Of a DNA stretch of 5,841 bases, positions 1-5,841 are shown piece after piece. The translations under genes and the position numbers were made by a program. The stretch spans positions 1 through 5,841 of the forward strand of contig NZ_JBASBH010000109.1 of NCBI RefSeq assembly GCF_049651025.1. Direction: 5' to 3'. The notes under the pieces were generated by a model. That model ran no database searches. It had not been told where the DNA came from and worked only from the letters and a program-made list of their open reading frames with translations. Every line of letters begins with the position of its first letter. Position 1 is the first letter of the stretch. This DNA comes from Parvibaculum sp049651025 (lineage in GTDB: Bacteria > Pseudomonadota > Alphaproteobacteria > Parvibaculales > Parvibaculaceae).

Positions 1-1
1 C

Positions 2-424
2 CCGGCGGTTCAGGCCCCGCCGGACCGGCCTCCCGAAGCGCAGCTCGATCAGGCGGCCATCGCCCGCCATTGGGCCAAACTGCTGCTCGATACCTATGCG
101 GCGCGGACCAACCATTTTCCCGGCGGCCTCTTTGCGGACCCGGCCTGGGACATGCTTCTCGACCTGATGCATGCGCAGCTCAACGGCAAACGCATTTCCG
201 TCTCAAGTCTCTGCATCGCGGCACGCGTGCCCGCAACAACAGCGCTGCGGCGCATCGGCGATCTGGTCGCCTCGGGCCTTGCAACCCGCGTGCGGGACGA
301 AAATGACGGACGGCGCGTCTTCATCGAACTGACCGAAGACGGCACGACGCGCATGACGCGCTATCTCGAACAGGTGCGCAGCGCCGTCAACAAGCCGCCT
401 GCCGAAACGGCCCGGAAAATCTGA
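2..424 (+). CDS. MarR-like winged-helix DNA-binding protein (C-terminal part, 5' end outside window)
   Basis: The frame is open from the left edge to a TGA at 422-424 and gives 140 residues. An ATG at 152 lies inside it, but the upstream residues read as real protein (a helix ending YAARTNHFPGGLF, then DPAWDMLLDL), so the true start is probably left of the window. A winged helix-turn-helix is visible. ISVSSLCIAARVPATTALRR covers the turn and recognition helix, IGDLVASGLATRV follows, and a basic wing RDENDGRRVFIELTEDG runs into a C-terminal helix. This is the MarR-type layout (helix 2, recognition helix, wing, dimerisation helix). I recall similar winged-helix proteins in sphingomonads with the LFxDPAWDxLLDL stretch. 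The likely role is a cytoplasmic transcription regulator; its target and ligand are unknown. Its position, convergent to the other genes, gives no direct hint of what it controls. The fold is fairly sure, the exact family less so. Confidence 0.8.
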   Translation, partial: PAVQAPPDRPPEAQLDQAAIARHWAKLLLDTYAARTNHFPGGLFADPAWDMLLDLMHAQLNGKRISVSSLCIAARVPATTALRRIGDLVASGLATRVRDENDGRRVFIELTEDGTTRMTRYLEQVRSAVNKPPAETARKI

Positions 425-433
425 GGCGGAATC

Positions 434-712
434 TCAGGCGACAACGAGGTCCTGATATTCAGGGTGCTTCTTGATATAGGCGGCAATAAAGGGGCATTGC
501 GGAACCAGCTTCGACCTTTCCGCACGCACGGCATCGAGCGCGCCCTTTGCGAGCTTCGACCCGACACCCTTGCCGCCAAGCGCCTCCGGCACGACCGTAT
601 GCGTGAAGGTGACGACACCCGGCTTGCGCTCATATTCCGCGCAAGCCGTGATGCCCTCGACGACGATCTCGAAACGATGCTTCGCCGGATTGTCTTTAAC
701 GGTATCGCTCAT
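434..712 (-). CDS. Small GNAT-like N-acetyltransferase (YjdJ/NATD1 type, Acetyltransf_CG, COG2388)
   Basis: The product has 92 residues, the normal size for this minimal GNAT family. An EIVVEG-ITACAEYERKPGVVTFTHT beta-hairpin is followed by VVPEALGGKGVGSKL (residues 40-54), the acetyl-CoA pyrophosphate loop. Then come an amphipathic helix and the signature PQCPF-IAAYIKKHPEY with the conserved cysteine at residue 73. This Cys/loop pair defines the YjdJ/NATD1-like group, in which the protein is little more than the CoA-binding half of a GNAT fold. The substrate is unknown in most bacteria; a cytoplasmic acyl transfer to a small molecule or protein amine is inferred only. I chose the ATG at 710-712 over one at 740-742 because AGGAG precedes it at 7 bases, while the outer ATG has no such site. 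The gene is 113 bases downstream of lldD on the same strand and converges on the winged-helix gene, leaving 9 bases between stops. Confidence 0.9.
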   Translation of the reverse strand: MSDTVKDNPAKHRFEIVVEGITACAEYERKPGVVTFTHTVVPEALGGKGVGSKLAKGALDAVRAERSKLVPQCPFIAAYIKKHPEYQDLVVA

Positions 713-719
713 GGGCGCT

Positions 720-724
720 CTCCT
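720..724 (-). promoter_or_regulatory. Ribosome binding site of the GNAT gene
   Basis: AGGAG read on the minus strand lies 7 bases before the ATG at 712. It decides the start in favour of this internal ATG over the one 30 bases upstream. Confidence 0.75.
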
Positions 725-825
725 GTTGCGGCTGGTATTCATGCTAACGCGCCGGAACAGAAATCGCAGCCGAGGTTTGGCGAAAAAAGCCTCATGCCCC
801 CAAAACGCCGCAGCCTATGCGCGTG

Positions 826-1977
826 TCAGCGGTCCCTAACCAGCAGATGCTCGCCGGCTGTGCGCACATCCGTGCAGCCGGTGAGCGCCATGGCGACCTC
901 AAGCTCGCGCTGCATCGTCAGCAGCATGGCGCGCACGCCCGCCTCGCCGCCACCGCCAAGCGCATAGGCCCAGGCGCGGCCGATCAAGACGCCCTTGGCG
1001 CCAAGCGCCAGCGCCTTCAGCACATCGAGGCCGGAGCGCACGCCGCCATCCATCAACACCGTCATGCGATCGCCGACCACGCGCATGATGGGCGGCAGAG
1101 CTTCGATGGCCGCAGGCACACCGTCGAGCTGACGCCCGCCATGGTTCGAGACGACGATGCCATCCGCGCCAACTTCCGCCGCGCGCTTTGCATCCTCGGC
1201 GTCGAGAATGCCTTTGATGATGATGGGCCCGTCCCAGCGCTCGCGCACCCAGGCGAAATCTTCCCAGCTCACGCTGGAATCGAAGTTCTTGCCGATCCAC
1301 ATCGCAAAATCATTCGTGCCCTTCGCATTGGGCATGGCGTCAACGAGATTGCCGAAACTTTGCGGGCGACCATTGAGAAAGACATTCCACATCCAGTGCG
1401 GATGCATGGCGCCATTGATGCCGCGCTTCAGCTTGTCGAGCGGGCTGAGCACGCCGGACAGGCCGGAGCGGACGTCGCGATAGCGCGCACCAGCAACCGG
1501 CAGATCGACCGTGAAGATCAGAACCTTCGTACCTGCCGCCTTGGCGCGCTGGAGCAGCGCCTCCATGTAGCCGCGATCCTTGATCATATAGAGCTGAAAC
1601 CAGATCGGCTCCGTCGTGCCTGCGCGCACCTCTTCGATGGAGCAGATGCTGACGGTGGAAAGGCAGAAGGGAAGCCCGGCCGCCTGCGCCGCACGCGCGG
1701 CCTGCACCTCGCCGCGCCGCGCATAAAGCCCGGCCATGCCGACCGGCGCCAGCAGCAGGGGCATGGCAAGTTTCTGCCCGAACAGCTCGGTGGAAAGCTG
1801 AAGCTTCGACACATCGGTGAGGATGCGCTGACGCAGCGCAATTCGCTCTATCGCCTCTACGTTGCGCCGCAGCGTCGTCTCCGCATAAGCGCCGCCGTCG
1901 ATATACTCAAACATCATATGCGGCAGGCGCTTCTTTGCCCGCTCGCGCCAGTCGGATACCGATGCCGGTTGTGTCAC
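826..1977 (-). CDS. lldD: L-lactate dehydrogenase, FMN-dependent (LldD)
   Basis: The 383-residue product aligns by eye along its length with E. coli LldD (396 residues) and belongs to the FMN-dependent 2-hydroxy-acid dehydrogenase family. It oxidises L-lactate to pyruvate and passes electrons to the quinone pool at the inner membrane. Family landmarks in order: YIDGGAY with active-site Tyr25; LRQRIL; FMN-contacting LLLAPVGMAGLYARRGE; QLY with Tyr130; FTVDLPVAGARYRD with Asp158 and Arg165; IIIKG with Lys255; SNHGGRQLDG with catalytic base His279 and substrate-binding Arg282; phosphate-binding DGGVRSG (310-316) and IGRA. No key residue is missing. I chose the GTG at 1975-1977 because GGGGGAG lies 5 bases before it and the protein then starts like E. 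coli LldD. A TTG at 2014-2016 would add 13 poorly conserved residues. The MFS transporter gene lies 84 bases upstream on the same strand. Another 2-hydroxy acid such as glycolate or mandelate is possible, but similarity to LldD favours lactate. Confidence 0.95.
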   Translation of the reverse strand: MTQPASVSDWRERAKKRLPHMMFEYIDGGAYAETTLRRNVEAIERIALRQRILTDVSKLQLSTELFGQKLAMPLLLAPVGMAGLYARRGEVQAARAAQAAGLPFCLSTVSICSIEEVRAGTTEPIWFQLYMIKDRGYMEALLQRAKAAGTKVLIFTVDLPVAGARYRDVRSGLSGVLSPLDKLKRGINGAMHPHWMWNVFLNGRPQSFGNLVDAMPNAKGTNDFAMWIGKNFDSSVSWEDFAWVRERWDGPIIIKGILDAEDAKRAAEVGADGIVVSNHGGRQLDGVPAAIEALPPIMRVVGDRMTVLMDGGVRSGLDVLKALALGAKGVLIGRAWAYALGGGGEAGVRAMLLTMQRELEVAMALTGCTDVRTAGEHLLVRDR

Positions 1978-1982
1978 GCGCG

Positions 1983-1989
1983 CTCCCCC
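1983..1989 (-). promoter_or_regulatory. Ribosome binding site of lldD
   Basis: GGGGGAG on the minus strand sits 5 bases before the GTG start at 1977. It supports the GTG over the upstream TTG. Confidence 0.6.
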
Positions 1990-2061
1990 AAAAACAAGAT
2001 CAGCGTTCTTGCACAACTATAGGCAAAAAGCCCAGCGCTTTCGAGGCGTGTGTCGCCGGTT

Positions 2062-3285
2062 TCAGCCGGGTTGCGCGCCGTCGCGATCCCGCCAATCCGT
2101 CGCGAGGGCCGGGAAGACGACGAGAAGCGCGGAAAGCACGAGCGCGCCGAGCGCAACGCCAAAGGCGAGAATATAGGAGGTGCCGTCAATGGCCGTTCCG
2201 AGCAAGGCAGGCCCGATGCCCGCGCCCGCCGAGGCGGCAAACAGACCCCAGACGGCGAGGCGCCCCGTGCGATCAAGCGCCGCCTGCACCGCCTGAAAAT
2301 AAGGCGAGATGACGGCCCAGGCGACATTCTGCAATGCGAGCCCGCCAACAAACACCCAGGCGGAAACATTGCTGCGCGCAAAAAGTGCGATGGGCAGCGC
2401 ATAGAGAAGAAGCGCAATCATCAGCGGCCGGAAGCGGCCATAGCGATTGCCGAGCGCAACGACAAGCACGGTGCCGGGAATGCCGCAAAGGGAGGACAGG
2501 GCAAGCGCGCGCGACGCCCCTTCATCGGACAGGCCGACAAGGACGCCGTAACGCAGCATGTAGCTCCACAAGCCGATGGCCGCGAGGTTGAAAAGGCCGA
2601 AAGCGAAAATCGAAAGCAGCTTCATGAATGTGGAATGACCGCCTGCCTGCTCGGCGGCAACATCCGCACCCGCAATATCCTTCAGCGGTTCGGAGCCGCC
2701 ATTCAACCCGAGCAGCGGATGAAGAAGCGCCGTCAGCAAGGCGAGCGACAGCAAGGCGACATAGACGCTCGCATAGCCGAAGACGGGTTCGATGAGCGGG
2801 ATGGCGACGAGCAGAAGCGCGGTCAGGATGAACTGAAGCATGACATACATGCCGAAACCGCGCTCCGCCTGCTCGTGGCGGCCGAACCAGTTCGTCGTCG
2901 CACCGGCGATGAGGCCAAGGCCAAGACCGGCAACGATGCGGTAGATGCCGAGATCGAGAGCGCCGCTCGCAGCGATCGACGCCAGATCGCCGATCACCGC
3001 CAGGGCAAGGCCGCAACGCGCAATGACGGGCAGCGATGCACGGCGCACGAGAAAGACCGAAAGGCCGAGGCCAACGGTTGCCGCAAGGACATTGCCAGTG
3101 GCGATCTCGCCCGCGACTTTTTCAGTGAGGCCCAGATGCGCGACCCACGCGCTGACGAGGCTCGGCAGCATGGAGGCAACCATCAAACCATAGCTGCCGC
3201 CAAGCGCGACGAGAAAAAGCGTCATGGCCTTTTGCTGATCGACGCGATCCCACCAGGCGCTGCGCCCACCGTCCAGTTCCGTCAT
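2062..3285 (-). CDS. Major facilitator superfamily transporter, 12 helices
   Basis: The product has 407 residues, the usual MFS size, with about twelve hydrophobic segments and a polar central loop at residues 193-220 that separates the two six-helix halves. Visible MFS marks are helix 1 (MTLFLVALGGSYGLMVASML), a motif-B-like helix 4 (Arg116 followed by glycines at 120, 122 and 124, then NWFG), and a motif-A-like LGNRYGRFRPL (278-288) between helices 8 and 9. The matching N-terminal motif A after helix 2 is degenerate (LVRRASLPVIARCG). It is an inner-membrane secondary carrier; the substrate cannot be read from sequence. Position 84 bases upstream of lldD on the same strand suggests uptake of lactate or a related monocarboxylate, which is inference. 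It does not resemble the LctP permease family. The ATG at 3283-3285 is preferred over a TTG at 3322-3324 because GGGGAG precedes it and because the TTG would lie inside the hairpin at 3310-3337. Confidence 0.88.
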   Translation of the reverse strand: MTELDGGRSAWWDRVDQQKAMTLFLVALGGSYGLMVASMLPSLVSAWVAHLGLTEKVAGEIATGNVLAATVGLGLSVFLVRRASLPVIARCGLALAVIGDLASIAASGALDLGIYRIVAGLGLGLIAGATTNWFGRHEQAERGFGMYVMLQFILTALLLVAIPLIEPVFGYASVYVALLSLALLTALLHPLLGLNGGSEPLKDIAGADVAAEQAGGHSTFMKLLSIFAFGLFNLAAIGLWSYMLRYGVLVGLSDEGASRALALSSLCGIPGTVLVVALGNRYGRFRPLMIALLLYALPIALFARSNVSAWVFVGGLALQNVAWAVISPYFQAVQAALDRTGRLAVWGLFAASAGAGIGPALLGTAIDGTSYILAFGVALGALVLSALLVVFPALATDWRDRDGAQPG

Positions 3286-3295
3286 TCTATACTCG

Positions 3296-3301
3296 CTCCC
3301 C
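3296..3301 (-). promoter_or_regulatory. Probable ribosome binding site of the MFS gene
   Basis: GGGGAG on the minus strand lies 10 bases before the ATG at 3285, a slightly long spacing. A second GAG lies 6 bases away. Together they favour this ATG. Confidence 0.45.
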
Positions 3302-3309
3302 GGACGAAT

Positions 3310-3337
3310 ATGGGCAGGGACCAAAGCCCCTGCCCAT
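3310..3337 (-). terminator. GC-rich stem-loop between the DUF1329 and MFS genes, probable terminator
   Basis: A perfect 10-bp inverted repeat (ATGGGCAGGG pairing with CCCTGCCCAT) encloses an 8-base loop. It starts about 50 bases after the DUF1329 stop in the direction of transcription. No run of T follows on either strand, so it is not a textbook intrinsic terminator. It may be a weak or factor-assisted terminator, a 3'-end stabiliser of the DUF1302-DUF1329 transcript, or a leader structure of the MFS mRNA. A weaker imperfect hairpin (3348-3369, stem with one bulge) lies just before it. Confidence 0.55.
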
Positions 3338-3386
3338 TCTGAATTATGCGCGGTGGCAAAGCACCCGCCAATCCGCTGTCACTGTA

Positions 3387-4748
3387 TTACCGCGTACCGC
3401 GCTTGCGCAGCTCGCCCACGTCGAACATTTTCTCGTCGGCCGCGCCCGAAGTTTCGGCATGGAAGTCGGGACGCTTGTCGTCGTTGAAGACGAGATCGAG
3501 AATGTAGCGCTCCGCCTGGAAATCATAGACCGCTTGTCCAAAGCCGAAGCAGGCAGGCAGGTCATAAACGTTGAGCGTCGTTTCTTCCTGATAGCGCCAC
3601 AGCTTGTTCTGCCCGTCATAGATGTCGGTCGCAACGATCCGCCAGCTATCCTCATCGACATAGAATATGCGGCGCGGCAGAAGGTGGCGAATGCCGGGTT
3701 TCAGATTGGCTTCGACGACCCAGACACGATGCAACTCATACCGGCCGAGATCGGGGTTCGGGAAATGCGGCTGCGTGATCTCGGCAACCTTGTGCCTGGA
3801 ATTCGCGAACTCGTAATTGTTATAGGGAATGTAGAGTTCCTTCTTGCCGACGAGCTTCCACTCGTAGCGATCGAGGCGCCCGTTATACATGTAGAGCTGG
3901 TCGCTCGCGGCAAGGCCTTCGTAACCCGAGACCGGGTTGTCGTAAGACAATGTCGGAGCGCGGCGGACGCGGCGCAGTCCGGGGCTGTAGAGCCAGGCAT
4001 TGCGCTCGCCGTTCAGCGTCTCGTGAACGAGATACATTTCACCCGCAACGCGCGCCGGTGCGGTGTAGAGCGTGAAATATTTGAGCTGGATATTCTTCAA
4101 CGCATCGAAGGTTGTGTTTGCAGGATTGTAATAGCTCGAAAGACGCGCTTCATCCCATTTGAGCGGAACGAAACCGCCGCTCTTGTCCACGACCGCCGTG
4201 GTGCCCGAAACGCTGCGCCCGAAACTGTCGAAAGCCGTGCGATGGTTCCACATGACCTCGGCCCCGGTCTTGGGCAGAGGGAAGGGAACGCCGCCCGGCA
4301 CAGCAGCGACGAGATCGTTTGTCGCCGGGTCGAGACGCGCAACGCCGACATCTTCCTTCGTCTTGTCATAAAGGCGCTGCGGATAGGCGCAGCTTCTGCG
4401 CGTCGGATAGACATCCATCCGATAATCCTTGTAGCGCGCGATCATGGCCAACTGGCCTGCCGTCAGCTTGTCCTTGTATTGGGCTGCGTTGGAGCCATCG
4501 ATCGAGAACAGCTTCTTGTCCGCCGCGAAAGGATCGACATAGTCGCTGCCGAGCGTGAAGCCAGCGGGCGGTGTTGTAATGCCACCCTCCCATGCCGGGA
4601 TCGTGCCGTCGGCATTGCCTGCCCGCTCCGCGCCGATCGGCGTCAGCTTCGCGCCAAGATCGGCGACCGTGTCGGCCATGGCCGCCGACGAGCCGATCGC
4701 AACGCCGCAAAGGACGAACGCGGCCTTTATCAGTAGATTTTTCGACAT
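3387..4748 (-). CDS. DUF1329 domain protein, secreted (periplasmic / outer-membrane associated)
   Basis: The product has 453 residues, close to the usual length of the DUF1329 family (Pfam PF07044). Residues 1-25 are a Sec signal peptide: KNLLIK charged start, hydrophobic AAFVLCGVAIG core, and an AMA-D cleavage site after Ala25. No lipobox cysteine follows. Family landmarks are GNADGTIPAWEGGI (about 44-57), DPFAADKKLFSI, YKDYRMDVYPTRRSCAYP (106-123), GGVPFPLPKTGAEVMWNH (152-169), the YLVHETLNGERNAWLYSPGLRRVRR block, and late FYVDEDSWRI and LWRYQEETTLNVYDLP segments. The second half is thought to share the curved-sheet LolA/LolB-like fold, so binding of a hydrophobic ligand is plausible. No enzyme activity is known to me. 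The ATG at 4746-4748 was chosen over one 72 bases upstream because GAGGGGGG precedes it by 7 bases and a signal peptide begins there. The gene follows the DUF1302 gene by 40 bases, so both are probably in one operon. Confidence 0.92.
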   Translation of the reverse strand: MSKNLLIKAAFVLCGVAIGSSAAMADTVADLGAKLTPIGAERAGNADGTIPAWEGGITTPPAGFTLGSDYVDPFAADKKLFSIDGSNAAQYKDKLTAGQLAMIARYKDYRMDVYPTRRSCAYPQRLYDKTKEDVGVARLDPATNDLVAAVPGGVPFPLPKTGAEVMWNHRTAFDSFGRSVSGTTAVVDKSGGFVPLKWDEARLSSYYNPANTTFDALKNIQLKYFTLYTAPARVAGEMYLVHETLNGERNAWLYSPGLRRVRRAPTLSYDNPVSGYEGLAASDQLYMYNGRLDRYEWKLVGKKELYIPYNNYEFANSRHKVAEITQPHFPNPDLGRYELHRVWVVEANLKPGIRHLLPRRIFYVDEDSWRIVATDIYDGQNKLWRYQEETTLNVYDLPACFGFGQAVYDFQAERYILDLVFNDDKRPDFHAETSGAADEKMFDVGELRKRGTR

Positions 4749-4755
4749 TTGAATT

Positions 4756-4763
4756 CCCCCCTC
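4756..4763 (-). promoter_or_regulatory. Ribosome binding site of the DUF1329 gene
   Basis: The G-rich GAGGGGGG lies 7 bases before the ATG at 4748 on the minus strand. It places the start directly at the signal peptide and rejects the longer reading frame, which would overlap the upstream gene's stop at 4789. Confidence 0.65.
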
Positions 4764-4788
4764 GCCTTCCGTTACCCGCATGCCACGC

Positions 4789-5841
4789 TTAGAAGGCATA
4801 GGAAACAGTGGCGGATGCATAGTCGCGATCGGTTGCGAAGTTGGTCATGCCGCCGCCAAAATTATTGACGTATGCGACCCCGAGACTCCATGTGGACTGA
4901 TAGTCGGCGGTCAGTCGCAGCGTCAGCGACTTGCGGCCATCGATATGCGTGTCCGTCACGGTGTAATCGAGCGCCGTGCCCTTGACGTCATGCTTGAAGG
5001 CGATGCCGGGATAGAGCACCCAGGGCGTACCGAAAATGCCCTGATAGCTTCCGGTGATGTCCAGCACATAGCCGACTGCATTCGTATCGCCGAAGGTGTT
5101 GAGCGGCTTCTCGCCAAAATGCGTCCATGCCACTTCGCCCATGAACGTCACGTCATCCATGCCGAGACCCTGAATGACCGAGCCCAGAACCGGCATGGTC
5201 GGCGGCGCGATATAGATGGCGTTGAAGATCGTCTGTGTGCGGTTGGCGCGGACGAAACCTTCCTCCATCGCCGTACCCGTCATGCCGATGGGATCAGCCA
5301 GGAAAGCCTTCGTGGCAGCGGAGGTGACCGGATCGGCCAGCGGAACCGAGTAGTTCGGCTGATAGGCAACCTCGACGCCGAAAGAGACGTCCTGCCAGAC
5401 ATAGCTCGCCGTCGCGCCATAAAGATTCTGGTCTTCCACGAAGTTGCGGAAGTAGGAAACCGGATAGCACGTCATGGAAAGAGGATCGCAAGACGCGTTC
5501 AAACCAAGCACCGGCGCTTTCTGATGATAGCGCATGTAGTAGAGGCCGAACTCGGTCTGCAGCGCATCGCTGAAATAGCGACCTGAAACACCCCATTGAC
5601 CGGAATTGCGCGGGCGACCCTGGCCTGTGTCGGGAATGCCCCCACCTGCCGCGATCAAATCCGCAGCCGACCGGCCGGACGAGCCCGGATCGCCGAACCC
5701 GAGCAGCGCCGTCCCAAAAAATATGCCCTGATGACCGGGGCCGAAAACGTCTTCGAGCGAGAAGAAAGTGCCGACCGGATCATATTCGGTCTCGTTCCAG
5801 CGGAACTGGTAATAGGCCGAAATGTCGACATTCTCGAAAGG
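4789..5841 (-). CDS. DUF1302 outer-membrane protein (C-terminal 350 residues, N-terminus outside window)
   Basis: The minus-strand frame is open from the right edge to a TAA at 4789-4791. I translated past the in-frame TTG at 5656-5658 and the family sequence continues to the edge (NVDISAYYQFRWNETEYDPV, then GTFFSLEDVFGPG), so the start lies beyond the window. DUF1302 proteins (Pfam PF06980) are usually about 550-600 residues, so some 200 or more, including the signal peptide, are missing. The visible part has alternating short polar and aromatic strands typical of a beta-barrel (WGVSGRYFSDALQTEFGLYY, LYGATASYVWQDVSFGVEVA, VTFMGEVAWTHFG, SLTLRLTADYQSTWSLGVAY). It ends in SATVSYAF, with the C-terminal Phe that the BAM machinery recognises in outer-membrane proteins. 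It is probably a channel or receptor in the outer membrane acting with the DUF1329 protein encoded 40 bases downstream. Two cysteines, seven residues apart (5467-5490), could be a disulfide in a surface loop. Confidence 0.9.
   Translation of the reverse strand, partial: PFENVDISAYYQFRWNETEYDPVGTFFSLEDVFGPGHQGIFFGTALLGFGDPGSSGRSAADLIAAGGGIPDTGQGRPRNSGQWGVSGRYFSDALQTEFGLYYMRYHQKAPVLGLNASCDPLSMTCYPVSYFRNFVEDQNLYGATASYVWQDVSFGVEVAYQPNYSVPLADPVTSAATKAFLADPIGMTGTAMEEGFVRANRTQTIFNAIYIAPPTMPVLGSVIQGLGMDDVTFMGEVAWTHFGEKPLNTFGDTNAVGYVLDITGSYQGIFGTPWVLYPGIAFKHDVKGTALDYTVTDTHIDGRKSLTLRLTADYQSTWSLGVAYVNNFGGGMTNFATDRDYASATVSYAF

Noticed and set aside
783..788. Run of six T on the minus strand downstream of lldD as an intrinsic terminator
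   Set aside because: I could not find a stem immediately before the T run; the preceding GGGGGCATGAGGC does not fold back well.
713..825. Promoter for the acetyltransferase gene in the 113-base gap
   Set aside because: No convincing -35/-10 pair was found on the minus strand; only scattered partial matches.
817..2022. 401-codon plus-strand open frame opposite lldD
   Set aside because: It is the antisense shadow of a fully recognisable LldD. The translation is rich in His, Arg and Ala without family motifs, as expected from the complement of GC-biased codons.
2025..2041. Small hairpin (5-bp stem AAAGC/GCTTT, then two more T on the minus strand) between the MFS gene and lldD
   Set aside because: The stem is short and half A-T, so it is too weak to call a terminator. 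It does not rule out co-transcription.
2050..3342. 430-codon plus-strand open frame opposite the MFS gene
   Set aside because: It is a highly charged, low-hydrophobicity translation typical of the complement of a membrane protein gene. It covers exactly the real gene and has no recognisable domain.
3459..4736. 425-codon plus-strand open frame opposite the DUF1329 gene
   Set aside because: It is antisense to a gene with clear family motifs and a signal peptide. Long antisense frames recur opposite each gene here, pointing to codon bias, not to overlapping genes.
4780..5586. 268-codon plus-strand open frame opposite the DUF1302 gene
   Set aside because: It is antisense to a recognisable outer-membrane protein, with no domain of its own.
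1..5841. tRNA, rRNA, CRISPR, insertion sequence, phage or toxin-antitoxin elements
   Set aside because: I saw no direct repeat arrays, terminal inverted repeats, transposase motifs or RNA gene signatures; the window is filled by ordinary chromosomal genes.

Overview
The window comes from a GC-rich bacterium (roughly 60% G+C by eye). The protein families and codon choice suggest an alphaproteobacterium, for example a sphingomonad or Parvibaculum-like marine/soil organism. That assignment is an impression from memory of homologues; there is no rRNA or other marker here to fix it. The DNA is almost entirely coding. The longest gap between genes is about 113 bases, and I see no tRNA, rRNA, CRISPR array, insertion sequence or integrase.

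Layout from left to right: (1) the 3' part of a plus-strand gene for a MarR-like winged-helix DNA-binding protein, cut by the left edge (2-424). All remaining genes are on the minus strand. (2) A small GNAT-like acetyltransferase of the YjdJ/NATD1 type (434-712), which converges on gene 1 with only 9 bases between stop codons. (3) lldD, an FMN-dependent L-lactate dehydrogenase (826-1977, GTG start). (4) A 12-helix major facilitator superfamily transporter (2062-3285). (5) A secreted DUF1329 protein (3387-4748). (6) The C-terminal part of a DUF1302 outer-membrane protein, cut by the right edge (4789-5841).

In the direction of transcription the order is DUF1302, DUF1329, hairpin, MFS transporter, lldD, acetyltransferase. 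DUF1302 and DUF1329 are 40 bases apart and look like one operon. They are recurrent partners in Proteobacteria and probably form an outer-membrane/periplasmic module, possibly for export or trafficking of a lipid-like or hydrophobic compound. A perfect 10-bp stem-loop downstream of DUF1329 probably separates this unit from the next. The transporter and lldD are 84 bases apart and plausibly form a carboxylate uptake and oxidation pair, with the MFS protein bringing in lactate or another 2-hydroxy acid and LldD oxidising it at the membrane.

The start codons of four genes were moved inward from the longest reading frame because a clear Shine-Dalgarno sequence precedes the internal start. I do not see a clearly novel system. 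The least understood part is the DUF1302-DUF1329 pair, whose biochemical role I cannot state from sequence.
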